From Thermogutta sp. (lineage in GTDB: Bacteria > Planctomycetota > Planctomycetia > Pirellulales > Thermoguttaceae): a stretch of DNA of 12,254 bases. How positions within the stretch are numbered: the stretch's first letter is position 1; each line of letters opens with the position of its first letter. This document shows, piece after piece, positions 8,061 through 12,254 of this stretch. The translations under genes and the position numbers were made by a program. The notes under the pieces are model-generated. The model saw only the letters and a program-made list of their open reading frames with translations, had not been told where the DNA came from and made no database searches. Location of the stretch: the NCBI GenBank assembly GCA_012798155.1, contig JAAZNR010000280.1:1-12254 (forward strand). Direction: 5' to 3'.

Positions 8061-8705
8061 TCAAAACTCCGTATCCTCCACGGTCGCCAAGCGGATGCGT
8101 TCCATGCCCACGGCATTCCCGGCGTCCAAGGCCCGCACGACGGTCTCGTGCCGGCAAGCCGGATCGGCCAGAACCAACATCCCGGAGCGGCCCGCCTGCC
8201 CCCTCGCATCCCCATTCCGCGCCTCTCGCAACTTCGTAAGCAAGTCTTGTTCGCTGGGGGCGTCCTGCCCCTCCACGGTGACCACGTCCTCCCGGTCGAT
8301 CCGGACAATGACGAAATCGTTTTCGTTCTCCAATTCCTCCAGGGTTTGGGATTGGGCCGTTTCGTCTTTGGGATCGGGAGGCGGGACCTCCAGCGACTTC
8401 TGAAGACTGAACGCCGCCGTCATCATAAAGAAGATGAGAAGCTGGAATACCACATCCACCATGGGAGTCATATCCATGACCTCCTCCGGCGGTTCCATGC
8501 GAGGAAAGGCCACGACTTCCGTGCCGGCGTCATCATCCGGGTCGCGCGGTTGCGGCTTCGCCGCACGCGAGACCGCGCCCGCTCCACTCCCGGCCGGCGA
8601 TCCCGACAAATCGCCCCGGCAGATCGGACAGACCATCCGCGATCCGGCGGGCATCTCGGGGATCGTAATCTCCTGACCGCAATGGGGACAGCGAATCTTC
8701 ACCAT
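8061..8705 (-). CDS. exbD: ExbD/TolR-family protein with N-terminal zinc ribbon
   Basis: A 214-residue protein made of two parts. Residues 6-29 hold two CxxC knuckles (C6, C9, C26, C29: CPHCG and CPIC) typical of a small zinc ribbon. An acidic, Ala/Gly/Pro-rich linker to about residue 75 follows. Then comes the ExbD membrane segment DMTPMVDVVFQLLIFFMMTA (78-97), with the conserved membrane aspartate at D84, and a periplasmic domain to the C-terminus. In the family, this aspartate takes part in proton-driven rotation inside the ExbB pentamer. The ribbon would face the cytoplasm, because the N-terminus of ExbD is cytoplasmic. ExbD proteins are usually about 140 residues, so the extra length is the ribbon plus linker. 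The ATG at 8705 has no Shine-Dalgarno and is directly preceded by a 10-bp tandem repeat that runs into the start codon. It is the second ExbD in the cluster, 119 bp downstream of the first. Confidence 0.93.
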   Translation of the reverse strand: MVKIRCPHCGQEITIPEMPAGSRMVCPICRGDLSGSPAGSGAGAVSRAAKPQPRDPDDDAGTEVVAFPRMEPPEEVMDMTPMVDVVFQLLIFFMMTAAFSLQKSLEVPPPDPKDETAQSQTLEELENENDFVIVRIDREDVVTVEGQDAPSEQDLLTKLREARNGDARGQAGRSGMLVLADPACRHETVVRALDAGNAVGMERIRLATVEDTEF

Positions 8706-8724
8706 GTTCTACGTTGTTCTACGT
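8705..8724. repeat. 10-bp perfect tandem repeat at the start of exbD-2
   Basis: TGTTCTACGT is repeated exactly (8705-8714, 8715-8724). In the direction of transcription this reads ACGTAGAACA twice, and the last A is the first base of the exbD-2 start codon. It occupies the ribosome-binding position, and no Shine-Dalgarno is present there. Confidence 0.85.
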
Positions 8725-8824
8725 TCTATTTTGCCGTCGCCGGCCGCTCCGCGCCGCCAGGCGTACCCATTTCCGTCGATTCTGCCGGTGCTTCGCATTC
8801 CACAGATCGGCAATGACGCAGTGA

Positions 8825-9322
8825 TCATTCCCGCTCCAGGACGCCGATGTACAGTTTCACGCCCTCCACCTGGGCGACATCCTCCATGATCCGGGCCACC
8901 TCGCGATGCCGCAACGATCTTTCGGCCTTGATCAGCACGTTCGACTTTCCGCTCTGCAAGGCATTCGTAACGGCCTGCCGAATCAGCTCTCGCTGCGTTT
9001 CCGGGTCGTCCGGGAGCGGTTCGCCGACCTTGCCGTCGGCCGGATACACGGCGGGAGGGACGTTCGGCCCGCGATCCGCCACCGTGATCACCAGCGAACC
9101 TTGCACGCCCACCCCTTTGCCGAACTTGGCCGGCGGCAGGTCCACGGCCGTGGCGGTCTCCACCGTCGCCGAGACGAGAAAGAAGATCAGCAGCAGGAAC
9201 GTCACGTCGATCATGGGAGTGATGTCGAGATCGGCCTCTTCACGCTTGGGGCGACGAAACACGATGACCTCGCCCGCGTCGCCGGGCAAAGCCACGGACA
9301 AACGTTCGTCGTTCCGGCTCAT
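8825..9322 (-). CDS. exbD: ExbD/TolR-family biopolymer transport protein
   Basis: A 165-residue single-pass membrane protein, normal for ExbD in length. After a short charged cytoplasmic tail comes DLDITPMIDVTFLLLIFFLV (31-50), the hallmark ExbD/TolR segment with the membrane aspartate at D39, followed by a periplasmic domain of about 110 residues (LVITVADRG..., NVLIKAERSLRHREVARIMEDV, ending VKLYIGVLERE). It should pair with the ExbB subunit encoded just upstream to form a proton-powered motor in the cytoplasmic membrane. The start is set by a strong AGGAGG at 9331-9336, 8 nt before the ATG at 9322. An in-frame TTG at 9385 would add 21 residues of low-complexity sequence and would bury this site inside the gene, so it is unlikely. 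It differs from the second ExbD in the cluster by lacking the zinc ribbon and by its periplasmic sequence. Confidence 0.94.
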   Translation of the reverse strand: MSRNDERLSVALPGDAGEVIVFRRPKREEADLDITPMIDVTFLLLIFFLVSATVETATAVDLPPAKFGKGVGVQGSLVITVADRGPNVPPAVYPADGKVGEPLPDDPETQRELIRQAVTNALQSGKSNVLIKAERSLRHREVARIMEDVAQVEGVKLYIGVLERE

Positions 9323-9330
9323 TCGCGATT

Positions 9331-9336
9331 CCTCCT
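9331..9336 (-). promoter_or_regulatory. Ribosome binding site of exbD-1
   Basis: A perfect AGGAGG on the minus strand lies 8 nt before the ATG at 9322. It is the strongest Shine-Dalgarno in the window and decides the start of this gene against the upstream in-frame TTG at 9385. Confidence 0.85.
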
Positions 9337-9407
9337 CGGCGGCCGCGGAAGCCCCGCCGTTGATCCCGTTTCCCCCGCTTGGCAACGGGCCGGCCGCGGC
9401 ATCCCCG

Positions 9408-10112
9408 TCACGACAAATCCGACCGAAAGACCCGTTCCGCCGACCCGCCCGGCGGCGGGAGGGGGATCTCGCTCCGCACGCCCACGCTCCGCAGAATCTC
9501 CAGCAACCGGGTAAGCCCGGAACCGACCAAATCCTCCAACTGCCGAATGCGCGTGGTGACGGAGGCCGTGCAAAGCACCAGAGGAATCGCGATCGCCAAT
9601 CCGATCGCCGTGGTCACCAGCGCCAAGCTGATATCATCCGCCAATTGCGTGGGATCCACCTTTTCTCCGCCCGATAGTTTGGCGAAGGCTCCCATCATAC
9701 CCAAGACCGTTCCGAAGAGGCCCAACATCGGGGCGCTCTTGATCACGGTGTAAATCCACGAGAGGCGATAGTCCAACTCCCCCAGCACATCCCGCTGGAA
9801 CCGCTCCATCAACATGGTGCGGAGCCGTTGCAGCCCCAGCCTCCGGTTGAGCACGGCCAGGCGGACGAGCTGCGGCAACGCCCGCCCGTCGCTCTCGCAT
9901 TCCGCGATCACGCGATCGAACTCTTGCCGCTGGAGCATCTCTTCCACGCGGCTGAGGAACTCCTCCTGCGCGGCCTCGGAGCGAAACCGCGTCTGGGAGA
10001 TGCGCCGCAGGACCATCACCACGCAGAACGCCCCCCACACCGCCACCAGGGCCAAGGCCGCGTAGTCCGCGTTTCCCAGATAGTATGTAACGCTCGTCAA
10101 ATCCAGCTTCAT
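9408..10112 (-). CDS. exbB: MotA/TolQ/ExbB-family proton channel subunit
   Basis: A 234-residue protein with three membrane spans at about residues 16-36, 120-146 and 161-184, and a cytoplasmic loop between the first two, as in ExbB and TolQ. The family core is clear: APMLGLFGTVLGMMGAFAKL (127-146) and LVTTAIGLAIAIPLVL (165-180). T135 and T168 match the channel threonines of Escherichia coli ExbB (T148 and T181) by motif. In known systems five copies surround two ExbD helices and convert proton flow into motion of a periplasmic partner. The ATG at 10112 has only a weak upstream purine run. The gene is 49 bp downstream of the 289-residue membrane protein and 85 bp upstream of the first ExbD, consistent with one transcript. 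Sequence alone cannot separate ExbB from TolQ. With no TonB, TolA, TolB or Pal here, the symbol is by family only. Confidence 0.93.
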   Translation of the reverse strand: MKLDLTSVTYYLGNADYAALALVAVWGAFCVVMVLRRISQTRFRSEAAQEEFLSRVEEMLQRQEFDRVIAECESDGRALPQLVRLAVLNRRLGLQRLRTMLMERFQRDVLGELDYRLSWIYTVIKSAPMLGLFGTVLGMMGAFAKLSGGEKVDPTQLADDISLALVTTAIGLAIAIPLVLCTASVTTRIRQLEDLVGSGLTRLLEILRSVGVRSEIPLPPPGGSAERVFRSDLS

Positions 10113-10161
10113 GATCTTGCTCGACGGATTCCTGCCGGGTTAAGGTCTCGCAATTGAGGCT

Positions 10162-11031
10162 TTAGCGATAGGTTTGCTCCAGCACGAAAAAGGCATAACC
10201 GTTCCCTTGCGGGCGGATGCCGAACCGGGTGCGGAGGATTTGATCCGCCTTGGCGCCGGCGTGCGCCCGCTCCAGCGCCGCGAGTTGCGCCTCCAGTTCC
10301 GGGGGGAGGAATTTGAGGATGATGCGCCGGCCCGCATCCACGCCCGCCTTGGCGAGCAATTGCCGGTCCGCTTCCTGCAATTCCCCTTGTCGCCAGGTCA
10401 AATAGAACCGCTTTTCCGCCTCGGCCGGCCCATCGCGGACCACCGGCGACGGGGAAGAAAGCTGAGAAACATAACGGACTTGGTTTCCCGGCAACAATAC
10501 CCCCAACTCGATTTTGAAAAAATCGAGCTGCCGGGCATAGGTATCCAAGGTATTTCCCTTGTCGAACATCAATTCCCATCGCCGGGGCGTGCCGGAGCCG
10601 CCGGTACCTCCGCCGCCGCGGACCGGGTCGCCTTTGGGCCCGCCCCGCTGCGTGGAGTTCGGGTCCGCGATAAGGGGGTTGTCCAAATCCGCCAATTTGG
10701 CCGCCACGATGTCGCTCACCGAGGCCAGGCTGTCTTGCAGCACGGGGTCCTCCAATTCCTCCTCTTGGCCCGGATTGTCGGTCTCCACTTGCAGATCATC
10801 CCCCAGCGGCGCTCCGCCGGTACCGATTGCCTGGAGCTGAACGGGTACGGCCGCCTGCGTGCCGCGGCTCCTGCCCGTCCACCAGATGATGATGAGCGCC
10901 AGCACGCAGAGTCCGACCACCACCAACAGCGACAGAACCGCTCCCACAGCGCGATCGAAGGCCGAGACGCGAAGCTGGTAGCCCGCGTCCTCCCAAGGGC
11001 GAACCTGCAATTCCGACGAATCGCTCACCAC
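10162..11031 (-). CDS. Single-pass membrane protein, possible partner of ExbB/ExbD
   Basis: I do not recognise the family. The 289 residues fall into a cytoplasmic tail (1-27), one strong membrane helix (about 28-51, ending IIIWWTGR), an acidic extended region (60-125), a Gly-rich linker (129-149) and a folded C-terminal domain (150-289). The last shows RRWELMFDKGNTLDTYARQL, LGVLLPGNQVRYVSQL and a terminal FGIRPQGNGYAFFVLEQTYR. Short cytoplasmic tail, one N-terminal span, flexible stretch and terminal extracytoplasmic domain are the general plan of TonB and TolA, and the gene directly precedes exbB. A TonB-like role is an inference, as no TonB domain or Pro-Glu/Pro-Lys spacer is visible. The start is GTG at 11031 (a second GTG follows at 11028), chosen because GAGGG at 11041-11045 lies 9 nt upstream. 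Upstream is a chain of overlapping mini-ORFs. Confidence 0.8.
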   Translation of the reverse strand: MVSDSSELQVRPWEDAGYQLRVSAFDRAVGAVLSLLVVVGLCVLALIIIWWTGRSRGTQAAVPVQLQAIGTGGAPLGDDLQVETDNPGQEEELEDPVLQDSLASVSDIVAAKLADLDNPLIADPNSTQRGGPKGDPVRGGGGTGGSGTPRRWELMFDKGNTLDTYARQLDFFKIELGVLLPGNQVRYVSQLSSPSPVVRDGPAEAEKRFYLTWRQGELQEADRQLLAKAGVDAGRRIILKFLPPELEAQLAALERAHAGAKADQILRTRFGIRPQGNGYAFFVLEQTYR

Positions 11032-11040
11032 CTCATCGCA

Positions 11041-11045
11041 CCCTC
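11041..11045 (-). promoter_or_regulatory. Ribosome binding site of the 289-residue membrane protein gene
   Basis: GAGGG on the minus strand lies 9 nt before the GTG at 11031. It supports a GTG start in a region with no in-frame ATG. Confidence 0.55.
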
Positions 11046-11069
11046 ATCCGGCCGTCCGCATCCGCTCGG

Positions 11070-11110
11070 TATTCATGCCTCCCTATTATTCATGCCTCCG
11101 TATTCATGCC
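11070..11110. repeat. Three-copy short direct repeat upstream of the membrane protein gene
   Basis: TATTCATGCC recurs at 11070-11079, 11087-11096 and 11101-11110; the first two copies extend to TATTCATGCCTCC. The spacing is 17 then 14 bp. On the minus strand the copies read GGCATGAATA, and the first two read as GGAGGCATGAATA. Each copy supplies an ATG overlapping a TGA in another frame. Confidence 0.85.
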
Positions 11111-11161
11111 GCGGCGCAGGATCGCCGAACTGACCGGCTTGCAGGACCCTCTCCGTCCGAC

Positions 11162-11189
11162 ATCAGCGGTCGAATATCAGCGGTCGAAT
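11162..11189. repeat. 14-bp perfect tandem duplication over a stop codon
   Basis: ATCAGCGGTCGAAT is duplicated exactly (11162-11175, 11176-11189). The stop codon of the HEAT/prenyltransferase-repeat gene (11177-11179) is in the transcription-proximal copy. The second copy lies just past the end of the gene in the 145-bp gap before the next start. Confidence 0.9.
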
Positions 11190-12254
11190 TCCGCGTCGGG
11201 CGCGATGGCCAGATACCATTGTTTCCACTCACGGATGCGGACCTGCCGCTGCGTATCATCGAAGCCGGCAGCGAGTCCCTCGTCCGCCCGCCGCGTCAAC
11301 CGACGCAAGGCCCGATCGGCGGCCAGGGCCACGTCCGGGTCGGGGTCGGCCAGGGCGTCGATGAGGACGGGCGCCAAAGTCAAGTCATCCCCGTTCCCCA
11401 AGGCTGCAATGGCCGCCAGCTTCGCCTCTCGCGAGTCGCCGCCGGCCAACCGCCGCAAGGCCTCGGCGTTCTTCGCCACGAACAGGCGCGCCTCGTCCCG
11501 AGGCATGGCCTGCAAGGCTTCCAGGGCCGCCGCTGCCCGTTCGGTATCGGGCGACTCCAGCACCGCCGTCAGCTCTTCCACCGAGATCCGCAGCGGCAGG
11601 GCCACGACTTGCCCATTCTTGACGATGGCCGAGTCGGTGTCCCTGGGCAGCCCGCGACCGCCCACCAGGATCCCGGCCCCGAAGTCCCGCACCCTTTCCA
11701 CGCTTTGTTGGGTGGAACGAACGAGAAACAGAATCCCGAACGCCGTGTCACAGACGGTTCCGCACTGATGGTTCCAGCTCCCATCGGCGGCTTGGGTCTT
11801 CAGCAAATAATCTACACCCAAATCGTACCACGGGATGCGTTCCTCCGCCTTCCCTTCCACCAACTGCCGAAACGTGAAATATCGCTCCACGGAGTAGATG
11901 TAGTAGTAGTTATACATTCCCGAGGGCATTTGGAAGCTGCGTTCGATGTACGCATTGCCGCGTTGGATCGTTCCTTGCAGCGCCGCCGCAGAAATCGCCG
12001 GCCGGAGCCGTCCCGCCGATCGCTCCTCCTCGATCCTTTGCAGGGCGGGCGGCAAGCCCTCGTCCTCATCGGCGGAAAGTCGCCGCATGCCGGCCAGCGA
12101 CGCCAGCACGTATACGCTCGACATGCCGGCGATCCCCATGCCGATCCGCACGCCCGACTGCGGGATCAATTGCCCGCTAGGACTCACCTGCCCCTGATAC
12201 GCATAACCGCCGCCGGGGTCCTGCGTGCGAATCAACCAGTCGGCGACCTTATTC
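11177..12254 (-). CDS. Prenyltransferase/squalene-cyclase-repeat protein with HEAT-like repeats (5' end outside window)
   Basis: The reading frame is open to the window edge, so the start is missing; a TTG at 12235 falls inside a repeat motif (DWLIRTQ then DPGGGYAYQG) and is not a start. Numbering from that codon, alpha/alpha-barrel repeats of the squalene-cyclase/prenyltransferase type are seen at 1-15, 90-125 (YNYYYIYSVERYF) and 135-175 (WYDLGVDYLLKTQAADGSW, then CDTAFGILFLVRST). These match the conserved Q..dGsW and dTAFaiLFL patterns of planctomycete proteins with this fold. A link region follows, and residues 220-315 are HEAT-like helical pairs (for example LAPVLIDALADPDPDVALAADRAL). The visible part shows no DxDD motif of true triterpene cyclases, so enzymatic cyclisation is not supported; a binding or scaffold role is likelier. 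It is the most upstream gene seen. Its stop codon lies inside a 14-bp tandem duplication. Confidence 0.82.
   Translation of the reverse strand, partial: NKVADWLIRTQDPGGGYAYQGQVSPSGQLIPQSGVRIGMGIAGMSSVYVLASLAGMRRLSADEDEGLPPALQRIEEERSAGRLRPAISAAALQGTIQRGNAYIERSFQMPSGMYNYYYIYSVERYFTFRQLVEGKAEERIPWYDLGVDYLLKTQAADGSWNHQCGTVCDTAFGILFLVRSTQQSVERVRDFGAGILVGGRGLPRDTDSAIVKNGQVVALPLRISVEELTAVLESPDTERAAAALEALQAMPRDEARLFVAKNAEALRRLAGGDSREAKLAAIAALGNGDDLTLAPVLIDALADPDPDVALAADRALRRLTRRADEGLAAGFDDTQRQVRIREWKQWYLAIAPDAEFDR

Noticed and set aside
8706..8824. Small ORF of about 25-35 codons between the two exbD genes
   Set aside because: The candidates need GTG or TTG starts, lack ribosome-binding sites and show no recognisable sequence.
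9323..9385. TTG at 9385 as the start of exbD-1
   Set aside because: A perfect AGGAGG lies 8 nt before the ATG at 9322, and the extra 21 residues would be Gly/Ala/Glu-rich with no family counterpart.
9365..9389. Inverted repeat CCCGTT/AACGGG between exbB and exbD-1 as a terminator
   Set aside because: The stem is only 6 bp with a 13-nt loop and no U run, and it sits just upstream of a strongly translated exbD.
12233..12235. TTG as start of the prenyltransferase-repeat/HEAT gene
   Set aside because: The frame stays open to the window edge, and the codons before and after together make a repeat motif (DWLIRTQ), so the gene begins outside the window.
11177..12254. Functional squalene-hopene cyclase
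   Set aside because: Only the fold-type repeats are visible; no DxDD catalytic motif is seen and the C-terminus is HEAT-like. The missing N-terminal part cannot be judged.

Overview
The window is high-G+C bacterial DNA (by eye well over 60 %) and every gene I can support lies on the minus strand, so it reads from right to left. The gene content points to Planctomycetota, probably a Pirellulales-like member. The markers are a prenyltransferase/squalene-cyclase-repeat protein with C-terminal HEAT-like repeats, an ExbB/ExbD set with two different ExbD proteins, a large membrane-anchored PQQ-type beta-propeller with a long disordered linker, and a TPR-containing family-5 solute-binding protein. 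Lineage is inferred from architecture; there is no rRNA or other marker gene here.

Layout in transcription order. (1) >12254-11177: 3' part of a prenyltransferase-repeat/HEAT protein whose start lies outside the window. (2) 11031-10162: single-pass membrane protein with a TonB-like topology and an unrecognised extracytoplasmic domain. (3) 10112-9408: ExbB/TolQ-type proton channel subunit. (4) 9322-8825: ExbD. (5) 8705-8061: a second ExbD carrying an N-terminal four-cysteine zinc ribbon. (6) 7950-4303: 1215-residue protein with a small N-terminal helical domain, one membrane span, TPR-like helices and a beta-propeller. (7) 4212-1708: secreted or periplasmic TPR plus SBP_bac_5 protein with no permease genes beside it. 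(8) 1671-67: exported protein of unknown function. Gaps between genes are 27 to about 150 bp, with no convincing terminator and no reversal of strand, so one operon or two overlapping ones are likely.

Taken together, the genes look like a proton-motive-force-driven envelope machine (ExbB plus two ExbDs) with a candidate force-transmitting partner (the 289-residue protein) and large extracytoplasmic proteins that could bind ligands or scaffold. That functional link is inference from co-orientation and domain content.

A second theme is a large number of short tandem duplications. In-frame 27-bp x4 and 18-bp x2 arrays lie inside two genes, and 9-, 10-, 14- and 14/17-bp repeats lie at gene borders. 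One of these generates a chain of ATGA-overlapping mini-ORFs that runs into the start of the 289-residue gene. No tRNA, rRNA, CRISPR array, insertion sequence, origin or clear promoter was found. Positions 1-66 hold no recognisable feature, and no stretch longer than about 150 bp lacks a gene.
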